Origin: Phycomyces nitens
Taxonomy: Eukaryota; Mucoromycota; Mucoromycetes; Mucorales; Phycomycetaceae
Direction: 5' to 3'
NCBI GenBank assembly: GCA_022702545.1
Contig: JAHRBC010000002.1
Span: forward strand, 2,480,001-2,544,000
DNA: 64,000 bases
Made by a program: the position numbers and the translations under genes. Shown here piece by piece: positions 10,276-22,945 of this stretch; position 1 is the stretch's first letter, and each line of letters opens with the position of its first letter. A model generated the notes under the pieces. The model was not told the DNA's origin, did no database searches, and saw only the letters and a list, made by a program, of their open reading frames with translations.

Positions 10276-13200
10276 CCTTTTTTAAAATATAGTTCATATC
10301 AATGATAAGTTCAGTACAATAAAGCCAAACGTGTTTTTTTGTTTGTTTGGCATACATCTTTCAGGCCATAAAAAGCTTATTAGCACAATAATCATCTACT
10401 TGATATTTATCAAATATAAATCGTAGAAACCAACAGAAATGTCTAGTAACTCTTTTCTATACATCCCTTTGAGATCCATATCTAGCAACTCATCAAATTG
10501 AACCTTTAAAAGTCCATGAGGTGGGACATTCCACAAATGGTCCTTACTCTAGCCATATATTCAAATAGTCTCAACTGATGGTCGTCCAAACGCCCAAAGA
10601 TTATCCGCGTGTCTTTTGATCTATTGAGCCGGAAATAATCCAAACCTATTTCTTTATCCACTAGTCGAAGCATTTAATCTAGTCAAGTCATTATTCTTTG
10701 TTTGCTCAAAAGCCCTTTTTGAGAATACTTTTAAACTTTCTGAAAATAAAGAGTGACAATCAGTGTTTCTGATAAACACTTTTATCCGTGAAATCTGTAG
10801 CACTTTACAAGGCAAAAATAATAATATATGATACCCAGAAATTGGTTTGGTTTTTAATTCTCTTTGAATATTCATGTAGCCAATTCTTAATAATCAAACT
10901 TGTGTATATTGCACTCTGAACAATTAAAATTCTTGGTATTTCAGGATATTGGCCGAGAATATATATGTATATGTATATATATAATTATTTATGGCTCTTA
11001 TCGACATTGTGTGGTATATTTCAAATCCAAATCATACGCCATTTTCCAATTTTATGACTTTGAAAATATACTTAGAAGATATCTATGGCAACTAGGGCGT
11101 TGCCATGCAACTACTATATATATATATATATTATTTGTTCCAGCCAATTAGGTTCTAGATATACACTTTTTTTTATGAAAATGATTATAACAATATTCTT
11201 GGTGCCGAGGACAAAAGATAATGTCGCAACTTTGAGCAACAATAAAAATTGTATTCTGATTTAAAAGGCTGAATAACCTACAAGAGTGTACAAAACAAAG
11301 AACTTTTTTTTAAATCGACTACTTTTTGGGGCTATCATTATAAAAAAAAATGAGCTACTTGGTGCAATATTCACATTGATAGAGGTACAATATATATAAT
11401 CATAGACAACACTCTGATCCTCATTCTTGAAATGATTGATTCTAAAATAGGTCTATGACTGGTAACAATGAAATCAATAAACTGTTTTTTGTTAGTTTTA
11501 TCAGGGAATAAAGTTATAATGACAAGAAATCCAAGTCTGGTTTTTAGATACTTGCAAACCATGTAAAACATAGAATTTATTGGTATTCTTTTGTTAAATT
11601 TTCCAAGTGTGCCATATGTAAAGCTTAATGGCAAATGCCCGTTTTTTTTAATTGTTTTGATAAGCCATCAAACAAGCTTTATAAATCAATAAATATTACC
11701 AGTGAAAAGTCCATTACGGATTAAAAATATGTACAAAGGGTAAAGTGTCTACATAATTCCAGCATATAAAAAGATAATATCTGTCTTGCAAATGTATCAA
11801 TACTGGATTCTACCATATTAAAGAACTCAATTGGTGGGAAATATACTTTACTGAAATCAAGAGTATTAGAGATCAGGACTCTTGGAGTTGAACCAAAAAA
11901 GGGTAAATACGGCATATACTATCAACAAGTATCAGTTTATTAATGATATTTATGAATAATATTATTAAATTCGTTTGGCAGGTTCTATACCTGTTGATTA
12001 AAAAAAGAAGAAGATATTTCTATCAGCACTGTTGAGACATATGAGCAGATATCTTCAAGTACTCCATATTATAGACGATTTTTAAATGGGAAGACAGGAA
12101 CCACGGCAATCATCTTGCTCCAAATAAATCTAAAATACAACGGTACCAAAAGTATCCTCGGAGGTGAATACGGTAAAGTAATTGTACCAGAGAAACATTC
12201 TTTTGTAGCAAAGGCAAGTGAATCTCAAGAGATAATGACAATATTATTCTTTATTGCTCATTAGTATTGATCAATTACTATGTACCAAGGTTATACATTG
12301 AATAGTCAATGATTATAATGATATAGCAAACCTGTTTTCAAGTGCATTTATAATGATAAATATCAATATGGAATCATATTTCTCGATATGTTTCTCTTGA
12401 AATGCTAAAGCGAATACTTTCAGGTCGCATGATATCTTTATCAATGTCAAAGTGGGCAAGAATAGTTATCACAATGTATTGAGAACTATAATTTGCAGAA
12501 TATTGTTACATTATTCTGTACTAATCCTTAATATTCCCAATTAGTGTCCTTTCTTATTTTTTCTTCTCTGTTCCTTTCTGTTCTTTTGATTTCCATTACT
12601 TTTGTCCATCTCAACCAACGTCGCATAATCGGTAACTTCTTACATTTTTCCACGTTTATCCCAAACTCGCAAAATATTTCAAAAATTGGTTATTTTTATT
12701 AATAGAAATAAATGTGGATCAATGTACATACTGCATGTATAGGGTACATAAAATACTCTCAAGATATTTGACAGGCAAACATAGTCTTACATTATATTTA
12801 ATCCAAAACTGACACTTTAATAATACTTTTTGTACATTGTTTTATTATACAGGACGCTGTTGGCTCATATATATACGTATATATTTAGTAAATGTCTGGC
12901 AATGCGGATTAAAAAAAAACTACTTTGAACTTAATGTGGTATTGTCCTTTGTCCGTGTTTCCGCGACTTTCGGTCAAGCGTGTTTATTAAAACTTGGACT
13001 GTAAATTTAATACCGCTTTATTGTAATGCTCATAATTACTTGTAAAAAATTGCTGTTATAGTGTGTATAAAACGGATACAAAAACAACAAAATTTGATAG
13101 ATTGTGTACATAATATCAATTAATTTAATACGTGTACTCTAATTAGAATATTCTAGTTTGAAAAGAATGTCTATTATAAAAGGTGTCTGTACTGTTAGCG

Positions 13201-13563
13201 TTTGGTCCATCTAAGCAAACAAACAAACAAAATATTTAAACGAAGAGGTGCACATGTATTACTAATTTGGAAAGCAAATATGCTTTTATTAGCCAATAAT
13301 ATTTGTTCTATTTAAAAGTGTTACTATATTTAGGGTGTTTTCTTCTTCTTCTCGTTGACTGAAAATAAACCATGCCAATTTATCTACCAATATTAGATTT
13401 CCTTTTTCTTTCTTTCTTAAATACAAAATCAAACTGGCCAAACAAAAGTACTGACTGACTATTCTAGAGCTATTCAAGTGCATAATTATTGACTTTATTA
13501 TAATATATATATATATATATAGATTGCTGTTATTCTTGTATCATAAATACATTGAAATAACAT
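10276..13563. other. long gene-poor spacer with coding-like debris
   Basis: About 3.3 kb without a gene I can support. It is AT-rich with broken reading frames. On the minus strand around 10440-10880 there are coding-like runs (for example LGRLDDHQLRLFEY-type composition interrupted by stops and frameshifts), and further short open stretches occur at 11371-11634 and 11721-11915. These could be remnants of a transposable element or an old gene, but I could not name a family. Local (AT)n runs occur at 10969-10983 and 11114-11130. Confidence 0.4.
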
Positions 13564-14984
13564 TTAGGCATTGCAGTAAGAAATCTTGTCTGATCCAGTA
13601 ACATATTCACAGTCGTTCTTTGGTGTAGAAGCAGTAGGAGTAATCTTGATCTTTGTGAGAGAAATGTTGGAACAAGGAGTTTCGCTGGAACAGTTGAGGC
13701 TCACAATAGGCTTCTTTGCAGCAGACAGGGTTCCATAGATATCATTAAACTCAATGTTTCTGATTGTCAAGGAGTGGGTGTCTGCTCCCGAGCAAAAGCT
13801 CATCTGATTGTTGTCGCAATAGTCTAATAACATTGATTTAATTTTTTTTTGAAAGTAAAAACATGTTTGAATATTCAAAGAAAGGCTCAAGACTTACGAG
13901 TGGTGATCATGATTGGATAGTCAACATTGGTGACATTCATATGGTCAAACTTGACATTCTCTACAAGACCTACTCCACCGGGCCATGTCTTGATTCTAAT
14001 GTCAAACCAGTTAGTACATTGGCAGTATTATTAGGTGATCAAGTACCTTGCACCATTGGAGCAGTTTATGCAAGTAACATCCTTTACGAGGACATTTCTA
14101 ACAACATCAACCTGTCCAATTCCACTGTACTGGCCCAGAGACCCAATAGAAACACCGTGAGATCCAGTACAGCTCAAGTTTTTGATCGTTACGTCGGTGG
14201 CATTTGCCTTTAGAGACACACAATCGTCGCCATTGACGATAACCGAGTTCTTTATGACAACATTTGTGCTGCGGAAGAGGTCCCAGCCGTCAGAGTTGTG
14301 GGTACGGAACTAATTGTAAATGAGTAACTATTGAAATGATCTGGCTATAAACAGTAACCTACGGCAGAGTTTGTGACTGAACGGATATTGATTCGATCGA
14401 AAATGACATTTTTGGCATCGCGGACAAAAAGATGCCAGAAAGGAGCCTGTACAAAGGACACATCCTCAACCTTGAGGTCGGTGACTTTGTCAAATGTCAG
14501 AGCAACTGGGCGAGGATCAATAGCCTACTCAAACAATAGAATATATAAGACTTTTGGATCTATTTGACAAGCGGTTTTCTGATCTTACCTGGGCATCCCA
14601 CCAAACTTGTCCGTTTCCATCGATAGTTCCACCGCCATTCATGATGATCTTGCGGCCACCAATAACCCACCAGGTGCCAGCACTCTGGAAGTTGAGGAGG
14701 TATATGTTCTTTTGCCAATAAGCCATATCATTACTAAACAAGACTTTTCCCTTGAGAGAGATGTGGACATCGTCGAGACCGGTGATATTCATGGCCTTTT
14801 GGACATTGTAGGTTTTGCCTTTGCTGAACACAACCTCACCATGGTGACTGCAGCGAGAAAATGCGTCAATGATGGCAGGAGAGTCATCAGCGCCAGGAAC
14901 TGTGGATGCAGGGATGACACATTTTTTTCTGGCCAAGACGCTGCTGATAAGCCAGAAAGAGACGAGAATAAGAGATGCTTTCAT
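13564..14984 (-). CDS. secreted polygalacturonase, glycoside hydrolase family 28
   Basis: Hydrolyses alpha-1,4 galacturonosyl bonds of pectin outside the cell. Five exons on the minus strand (14984-14589, 14524-14363, 14309-14047, 13995-13898, 13823-13564) give 392 codons plus stop. The start at 14984 opens a clear signal peptide, MKASLILVSFWLISSVLA, followed by a Cys-containing mature end. GH28 landmarks in order: GGGTIDGNGQ, NSDGWD (usual NTD, here Asn-Ser-Asp), GDDCVSLK, GSHGVSIGSLG, and RIKTWPGG; the RIK motif is created only by splicing across the intron at 13996-14046. Catalytic Asp residues, His and Arg/Lys are thus all present. The GWD form and overall sequence resemble Rhizopus-type exo-acting enzymes, but endo or exo action cannot be settled here. 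The gene sits alone in a gene-poor stretch. Confidence 0.93.
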
Positions 14985-17900
14985 GACTAGAGGATTGATT
15001 GTATGATTCAAGGAACCAATTTGCTTGGGTTATATAGGAAAAACATAATTTTGTGCTTATGCCTTCCCGTAGCTTGTGTACTCTGCTGTATTTCCCATGG
15101 TAGGGTAGATTTGTCTAAAATACCAAGTCATCAGATCAATATACCGGGTGTAGTACACTTCTCCACAAATTCAGGGAATTAAGTAGATTAAGGACAGTAG
15201 GAGAATTGAATAGATCCCCACACTCGATGAGAATTGCCCTTTCCTCCGGGGCAATGTACAACGTTGTACCTTTCAACCTACAAGTATAATTTGAATTTAT
15301 TGAATATATTACAGTTTTAAAAAGAAGAAGTGTAATATAATGTCTTTGGGTCCCTGTTTTTTTTTAAGAAAAAAGAGTCTATTATAGCTTAATGCTCAAG
15401 AGGTTGACTGTGTGTTGAATGGTATTGATATACTTGTACTTGTAGTAAAAAAATGATTCTAAAAGAAAAAGAAGAAGAGTGCTTTTTTAACTTTTTTTTT
15501 TCAATTATGAGAAAATCCCCGGAAAACTACGAGTGTTAGTATTAGTTGTGTTTAGTAAAATGAATAGGATTGTTTATTTTGGAACATTTGGCTTCCTGTC
15601 AATAAACCTTGGACTATAATAAACCAAGGCTGTCAAAACCAAATATCATAAATATTGCAGTGCCTATTATCGATTATAAATTACAAGGTAATCTTGTTGC
15701 ATATTAGTTGTTGGGAACCCGATTGAATTCGCCGTGTCTGGTGCGACCTTCTAAGTATCCTCCTCCCCTACGTACACGATACCAATGTGCCAAATGTCTA
15801 TTCTACTCAACAGATAATCAAACGGATTTGATGTATTGTAAAATATGGTGATGAGTTGCAAATAATTTAGAGTGAGCATTTCCAACAAGAAAGACGGTCC
15901 CGTTTCCACGCTATTAATTTTTCTTTGGATCATGACTGTTAATTGCAGTATCAAATATTTTCCATCTTTTTTTAGTATACAAAAAAATAGATTGTCCAAT
16001 GAATGCCCTTTATTTCATCTCCTAAGTTTCCTAATATAGTAGTCAAAAAGTTGATAATAATGTATTGTTTTTATTGGAAACAATGGGCCCTTGCAGTAGG
16101 TTCTTGCATACCTAGAAATACAATGTTCTTGAACTCGTAGGATTTTTTTTTCTTTCTTTTCTGTATGCCAAGGATTTTGGTATTAAAGCTTAAATGCTTT
16201 AAAATGCCAGCCCTTTGTGTACAAAAACACGAGAAGAATTTGGAAAAAAAGAAAATGCTATTAGAAAGCATAAATTTTAACAATATGATATACAGAATTA
16301 TGCCATGTTTTTACCCTTTTCATCTGGATGCCGAGATTGTCAGCTTTTTTTTAATCTACATGTTCCTTTTTTGCAAATACTAATACAGTAAATGGGATTT
16401 TTCTTAATTCTTTAAACGTGCCAAATATTATCTTTCTTGGTTTCTGCATTTTTTTTTGGGGAGCCAAGAATATATGTGAATGCCCTGATCACTTGAATGT
16501 CCTGTTTGCTTGAATGGCCTGATTCTTTATAGTGAAATTTGAAATGATTATATGTTGGATTTAGGAAGAGAATCATCTGGAGCATATACATATTAAGGAT
16601 AGACAATGGGAATACTGTTATCAGTGGCTAGAAATGCTTATTAAGAAAAGCATAATTAATATCCAACATTTTGTAGTATAATGAAGAATGATTGAATTAA
16701 GGAAATGAAATACTTGGCATAATCATCCCACTTTAAAAACCAAGAAAATGAAGCAAACAAATCGATTGACGCCAAAATATGTTATTGGATCAATACACAT
16801 CTGGCATCATTGTGGTAAGTTTAAAATCAATACAAGCTTTAATATTATTCTGTCGAATCCTTGGCAAAACTCGATCATATGGACTTGTAAGCAAAGATCA
16901 CCATACTACTGCTCAATACTGGCCAGATGTCAATCCTTGGTAAATGTGAGTAAATGGAACCACAAGTTGGAGCAAGAACCAAAATTATATATACTCCGGG
17001 ACGGGATTTATTACTTAAATCTTTGGATCGAACAAATTTCTGTGCGGCAATTTGTTCTCAAACCTGCGTGTTACTCGCCAATCCTTTCAATGGATTTGTT
17101 TAGAGTGTCTATCCAGGTTAAGATAAACGAGAATGTCTTAATGCCCTATTTCAATATTCCAATCTTCTCTATGGATATTGGAGGGCTGGTGATTCCTAAA
17201 GTCATCGTTACTATTATTATTATTATTATTATTATTAAAAATAAAATGAAAATCAACTATACAATAGAAATTCTAGTCCAAGCCACCTGTGTTGTGAAAG
17301 AAAGAAAAAAAAAGTCTTGTCCCACCTCATGGTTCATCTTGGAATCATTCCAAGGAATCGGCTATTTCACCCTTGCAAAAAAATATTGATGATTGGCTGA
17401 TGAAATAGTACTTGGCAGGGTCCATTTACCTTTCTCTCTCTTTTTTTAAACACCTGCTATCCAGACCATTCTCCTTTTGATGATATCAGACCTTATCCAG
17501 ACAAAAAAGGCCACATTGGTCATTGCAGGAGCGAAAAAAAGGGTATGCAGGGCTGATGTCGGTTTGCAAGATATGTAAGGCATTTTTCTTGTTTTTAACA
17601 ATAGTACACATTAATAAAAGTTCTGGATTAAAAAAAAAGAAAAGAAACATCAAAATATTGCTATTATTATTATCATTGTAATTATTAATTTCATTCTTAA
17701 AGTTAATGAAGCCCAGATTCAATACTCACTTGGGAACAAGGGGGTAAGTCTATTAAACTTCTTTATAACCTAAAATCGTTTCCTTTTTGTACCAGCTTTA
17801 CATAATTGTGTACGCGCCACAGCGTATTCTGAACCTTTGTATTTTGGGAATAAGCGCATCGAGGGCGCAAGGCACAATTGAATCTGGTTTAAACCGCCAG

Positions 17901-18967
17901 ACCACACGCATCTTGCCAAAGAGAATACTTAGTGTAAAGGGTATGGATATGGCCACTAGTTGTTATCGTATATTAAAAAAAATAATTAAGAAAGGTGGTT
18001 GGACAACAAGGAATTCAGGCTTTCATATAAAGTTATTAAAAACATGGTAGATACACCAAGTATCTGAAAATATGGGCTAAATTCCTCCCGAAATCACCTT
18101 TGGCTTTTGTCTAGATGATAACAAGTATTATTATTAAAAGGACACTTTTATGTGGCGGTAAAAGGCTAAACTTGGTCCGGTACAGAATGACTCTGTATAG
18201 ATATCTAGTTGTTTGGCTGCAAAGAGCAGGGCGATCCAAAAAAAAACAAAAAAAGTGAGGCGAGTTGAATAGTATTGTTATTTAAAAAAGGTTTAGGCTT
18301 ATTGCCTTGATGATGATCCTCCTCCTCTGCCTCACAAGGTACTAGAGCTGGTTGACAATGGTAAGTATCAGGCAAGAATATGGCCAATGCACCATCATTT
18401 CGTGCTTCAATTTGTTTATGAAATATGAAGGGCCAAATTTGATGCGCCAGTATGTTTTTAGTTTGGATCTTTAATTGCTTTGCTACAAAAAAAAAGTCTA
18501 AAGAGATCAATGGCTCCCACGATTTCAATTAATGTATAGCTGTCTGGGAAAACTCGCATAAAGATTTAGTTGGGTCGTGAGGAAATGTGCTGTCGATCGA
18601 TAGTAAAATATCTTGAATTATAAGACTGGACGATATCCATATACCAATTCCCATATTCCAACTGGTGGCACTTAACCTTGCCAATTGATAAAAAAGAAAA
18701 AGAAAAAAACAAGGAATATGAGGTCGTTTTGGATGATCCAAAAAGACATGCAATGCAGACTTAAAAAAACTGCACCATTTTGGAAATTATTTTTATTTCC
18801 TTTTCAAACAGACATGCGTTTGTGAAGGGCTGGATGCTGAAAGGTATCTTGGACAATTTATTGCGGATTACGGTGATTTTATTCTTCTAGGCTGTTTGGA
18901 CGGACAATAATATTTATATTTATATTTACATCTAGCCAAGCATATCCAATTGTCCTCTTTTTTTTTA
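14985..18967. other. gene-poor region with unresolved coding-like fragments
   Basis: About 4 kb. The left part (15040-16740) shows no coding signal that I can support. From about 16780 to 18360 the plus strand carries several short stretches with coding-like composition next to good splice-like sites, for example near 16889-16935, 16970-17110, 17465-17570, 17797-17939 and 18310-18359, but they do not join into one protein I recognise. One frame stays open from 16748 to 17389 (213 codons) but it runs through an (ATT)n repeat, so I do not call it a gene. These pieces may be upstream exons of the open frame at 18968 or a decayed element. Confidence 0.35.
15030..15036 (-). promoter_or_regulatory. 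TATA box of the polygalacturonase gene
   Basis: TATATAA on the minus strand about 46 bases upstream of the polygalacturonase start codon, a plausible core promoter for a short 5' UTR. Inferred from position and consensus only. Confidence 0.5.
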
Positions 18968-19414
18968 ATGATAGTTGGAGAGATCCAGATCAACCCTGCC
19001 AGCTCTTCATGGTCCACATTTGCAGAGATACCAGCATCGTATGCGTATGGAGCTGGTGGATTTCATACCATGGAGCCAACGCCCAGCCCATTTACCGAAG
19101 ACTATCCGAATCTCCTACTTACTCCATCGGCATCGTGCTTCCTGTGCGGACTGATGTACCAAAGTGCACCGACAAAACATATTAATGGGGATTCACCGCC
19201 GCCAGAACTGGAGCTGACAATGTTTTCTCCCTTGGTTGAGGCTGCCGATGATTCGAGACCTAGTTCCCGGCCACTTGTGAATCGGCTGGATTCCATTAAG
19301 CTGTACACTAGCTCACGACCTGCAAAGTACGCAGTGGCGCTTTATGAGTTCCAAGACTGGCTCCGTGAATGGAAGCAATGGCTCTGTCAAAAGAAGTACC
19401 CGTGGTCTGTCTAG
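18968..19414 (+). CDS. hypothetical protein, last exon or small gene
   Basis: An open frame of 148 codons with a more balanced base composition than its surroundings. It begins MIVGEIQINPASSSW and ends in an aromatic, basic tail (LREWKQWLCQKKYPW). The middle is rich in Pro, Ser and Glu and contains SCFLCGLMY, but no domain I can name. An intron-like AG precedes the start region (ttttttaatgatag), so the true gene may have upstream exons among the fragments to the left and this may be its terminal exon. No similarity was recalled; treat as a hypothetical coding region. Confidence 0.4.
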   Translation: MIVGEIQINPASSSWSTFAEIPASYAYGAGGFHTMEPTPSPFTEDYPNLLLTPSASCFLCGLMYQSAPTKHINGDSPPPELELTMFSPLVEAADDSRPSSRPLVNRLDSIKLYTSSRPAKYAVALYEFQDWLREWKQWLCQKKYPWSV

Positions 19415-20181
19415 AAATATACGGTCATTATGAGGAAATTATGGGAGAAAAATGATGATTTAAAGGAGGAATGCTACAGGCCAAGGCTATGGTTGGCTTC
19501 CAATACCCATTTGTATTACCCCACAACTGTTCGGCTACATCAAGGGCAATAGGATATGGAAGGGGATAGACAGTAAAGAGACTATGCAACTTTGGTGGTA
19601 TTCCAGTTCTGACGGAGGAGATGCAATAAATAAACGAGCGAGTATTTCTTTAAGAATTTGGGATAAAAGAGAGACTGGGAATTAGAAAGCTGTTGTAAAG
19701 CAGATCGTCTGCCTAAAAAAAAACAAAAAATTTAGAGGCAATTTTAATGTATACGCTTTGAATGCCAAGACTTGTTGGATTTGCCTATTCTTGGCAGGAA
19801 AATCTAAATATCAAGGGAGAACAAAAGGCGTCATGATGGACTGTCATTGTGAACGGTCTCTTGACTCGGCAGGTCTGTGAAGCATATCGGTCAATGACTC
19901 GGTATAGTTAAAAGACGTCAAGCTTACATATGGCTCCCAAGCCTAATTGTCAGTCGTACATGTTGGAGAATATGGACAAATGCGGCAATGAAATACAAGG
20001 CTCCTGCAGCCATCATTTCTATATATTTCTTTTGGAAGCTTAATGCTCTAGTATAAAAAGAGCCATACTCAAGCATTTTGGCCATCTATCTTTACCACTC
20101 ACCTCTTTCCCTTCCACCACCATTACTCTTCCAACGACGCCATCCCATTTATCAATCTGCCTGTCCGGTACGGATCGTAGC
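19415..20181. other. intergenic spacer with promoter of the small gene at 20182
   Basis: About 770 bases. No coding exon seen in the left part. The right end has the layout of a fungal promoter: a TATA box at 20052, then a CT-rich stretch (about 20085-20130) leading to the start codon at 20182. Confidence 0.5.
20052..20060 (+). promoter_or_regulatory. TATA box upstream of the small gene at 20182
   Basis: TATAAAAAG followed by a CT-rich tract typical of fungal transcription start regions, 130 bases before the first ATG. Inferred from sequence consensus. Confidence 0.55.
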
Positions 20182-20532
20182 ATGATATCTCTCTCCCTTC
20201 AATGGCGTCGATTACGAACCAATCTATCCAGACGACGGTCTCAGACGAGCTGGAGTAGCCAGCAGTCCTCACGATCCACAAAATCCGTTCGCTTCTACGC
20301 GATCGACACAGTATTTTATACCCATAGTTCGGCTGAGTATGATCGCAAATCCCCAACAGAAGAGGGGCCGGACCTATTAGCTGTGGTTGGTTTGGAGCAG
20401 GACTCCTTACCACTGGACCTCACATCAGCCGAAGATGAGCAGACAACCATGAATACCTATCAGAACCGTCGACACCTCAAGGCAGTCATGGAGAGTCGAC
20501 CGTTACGGTCAAGGATTGTGTTTATGCCATAG
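20182..20532 (+). CDS. small intronless protein with SVRF motif, candidate PP1-binding
   Basis: An intronless frame of 116 codons with its own TATA box and CT-rich leader. The N-terminus is basic and Ser-rich (RRRSQTSWSSQQSSRSTKSV); it is followed by KSVRFYAIDTVFYTHSSAEY then DR, and then an acidic stretch and a basic C-terminus (NRRHLKAVMESR). I recall the combination of a K-x-V-x-F type motif followed by a TVFYTHSxxEYDR signature from small fungal proteins, and the RVxF-like core is the usual docking site for type 1 phosphatase, so a phosphatase-regulator role is possible. That is inference. The balanced composition and promoter argue that the gene is real. Confidence 0.6.
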   Translation: MISLSLQWRRLRTNLSRRRSQTSWSSQQSSRSTKSVRFYAIDTVFYTHSSAEYDRKSPTEEGPDLLAVVGLEQDSLPLDLTSAEDEQTTMNTYQNRRHLKAVMESRPLRSRIVFMP

Positions 20533-20616
20533 CCAGCTAAACCAAAAAAAAAGCATTTATATGTGTGTGTGTATATTTCTACCTTGTGAGAACCAACCTA
20601 AAGATGCATGTATATA

Positions 20617-20652
<36 letters not shown>

Positions 20653-21006
20653 TGCTTCTATTTAGATTGAAATCTTCTTGGCAAAACAAAAAACCAAAAA
20701 AGAAAAATTCACAACTAAGAACTGCCCTTCTTTTTATTACTATTATTCTATTTGCTTCATTTCTAAATGATCAATATGTACATTAAGTCCTTTTTTAATA
20801 AATTATCTATTTACTTGCTACCATTATTTTTACATTGACTAGAATAAATCATGCCAAATGGCGCATTATCTGTAATCTATTTTATGGTATGCTGTGTTAA
20901 TCATCTTGTACACAAATGCCTAATCAATGTCTTGTAACTTCAAGGTAGTCTTTAGCAGTCACCAGACTTGTCCTGATTTTAAGTTGGCTCTATTAATTAT
21001 GGCTTG
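20533..21006. other. intergenic spacer with ATGT microsatellite
   Basis: About 470 bases between two plus-strand genes. It holds a (TATG)n tract at about 20623-20655 and AT-rich UTR-like sequence. No coding exon seen. Confidence 0.6.
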
Positions 21007-22666
21007 ATGATCATCTCAATCATGAGTCCCATCAATCCAACCACATTCACACACCAGCCAGACTTTTCTATTCTCGGAGTCGCGTTTACTGCAGACGATC
21101 GCATTATAGTTGCTGGTGATGGTGCCAATACTGCAGAAAAGTGCAATAAAATGGTATGGTTCTATTTCCAGGCACATTAACTGATTTGATTTAGATGCTA
21201 TTGAGTGTCAATGAGACCAAGAAAACTCTTGATGAGCAAGCCGTCTTATCATTATCCCAAAACGACGACTGTCCAAGATCGATTGCATGTCATCCCAAGG
21301 TAGGCCATTAGATATATATACACTAAACCCGAGCCAGACATTTAATGTACGGGCAGTTGGATATTGTGGCAGCTGGGGTCAATAGCATTAAAGGGGAGAA
21401 TACAAACTGCCGACTGTTCAGGCTCGAAGAAAGGTAAGGGGGTCCCAAAGATACCAAGATGTATTATATATATATATATATATATACCTGTGTGTGTGTG
21501 TGTGTGGAGAAATAAAGGGGACCTTGGCTTGCATTGAATACAAATTAATTTTCAAGCGCCTCTTTTAGTCGCATTATGGCCACTGAGGCTGTATGCACAA
21601 ACACCAACAAGAGTGCAGACGAATATCAGGTGAATTAGTAGGCTAAGAGGGACATTGCTTGGCAAATGAACAAATAGACTGATGAGATGCAAAAATGAGT
21701 AGAAGGTGACGCGGTTCAGTCCAAGGGGCAATTACCTAGTCTCGGGAATCACGGACGGCAAGATCTCTGTGCTTAGGGTACCTGGGTTGTCGCTGGTGTT
21801 TCCTACCCTACGGTTCAATAGTCTTCATGATGCCAGCATAGACATGGCCGAGGAATACGTAGCAGTGGCAACTACGAGAGCAATATTGATCTTGTCCATG
21901 CGCGATGGAAGTATTGTGCAGGCCATAGACAGCCCACAATTCAATGGGATCCAATGTGAATTTCGCGCGTGCAGGCAAGTCAAACCTGATTATTACTATT
22001 AGTGTTTTTATACCCTTGACTGAGCATTATGGGTCGTGTGAGTTCAGATTCTCAGGCATATCCCCAAACCAAACCCTCTATGCCATTGTAAATCCCATTG
22101 CACGGGGAAAGGGATTTGTGTGTGCATGGAAGATGCGCCCAAACGATCACAGGTTGTCTGTGAACAAGGTCCAAGCTGAGAGTGTCAGTCGCACACCCAT
22201 TACAAGTTTCACTATCAAGTAAGCCTCAAATGAGCCAGAATTGAACTAAATGTGGCAGTGATCAGGGCAGTTTGATAGCCTATATTTCAAGTGATTTCAG
22301 CACAGGAATCGTGGATGCCAAGACATTACGGGTGCGTAACAGGCCTGTATGATTTATCTATATTGACTAGTGATTTTCTGTGCATTTCCCAAAGCCCATT
22401 ATCCGAATCAAGTCATGTAATGGATCTGCAATTACTAGCGTTTGCTTTAGTCATTCTGGTAAACTGTTGGCCAGTTCTGGTGCAGACGGCTGCCGTGTTG
22501 TGGTTATCCCAGACAACCTTAACCTAGGCAGGTATATTTTTTGATTGACTGTTGCAAATGCTAATGATGAACTACAGGCTTTGATTATAGAACACCCTTG
22601 GAGATCATTCTGTGTATGCTCATGTTCGCCTTGTTTATGCATATTCTTGTACAAATGGCAAAGTGA
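21007..22666 (+). CDS. SEC12: SEC12/PREB-like WD-repeat guanine exchange factor with C-terminal membrane anchor
   Basis: Likely exchange factor that loads GTP on SAR1 at the ER to start COPII coat assembly. Nine exons: 21007-21153, 21195-21299, 21357-21433, 21569-21629, 21703-21978, 22025-22218, 22259-22331, 22395-22531 and 22591-22666, giving 381 codons plus stop. WD-type blades include VAFTADDRIIVAGDG near the start, NKSADEYQKVTRFSPRGNYL, IARGKGFVCAW and SVCFSHSGKLLASSGADG. The last exon encodes a hydrophobic helix (LEIILCMLMFALFMHILVQM), the expected single membrane span, with almost no lumenal tail, as in PREB. The yeast Gly-rich potassium loop (AGGGG) is here AGDGANTAEKCNK. An in-frame ATG 15 bases downstream (21022) is an alternative start. 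The donor at 21979 is weak (gtcaaa) and that junction is the least certain. Confidence 0.78.
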
Positions 22667-22945
22667 GACCAATTTGTTGAGATGATTGTCATTAATTACA
22701 GCCCTGTATTGTGCTGGCTAAATATTCAAATAATAATAATAATATAAATATATATATATATATACGTAGATTATTTGAATCAATAGATGCTGCCCTTCTT
22801 CTTTTGCATATATAGATATATATATACACATATATATACATCTATGAACGTAGTCTTTATACCATCGCCAGGGTTGTTTAAATAGGCCACATATTCGTTC
22901 AAAATACAGTATTTACTAGTCATCATTCGTTTCAAATCAATGCAT

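Noticed and set aside
16748..17389. A 213-codon plus-strand open frame
   Set aside because: It runs through an (ATT)n microsatellite giving poly-Ile, crosses likely splice sites and has no family resemblance.
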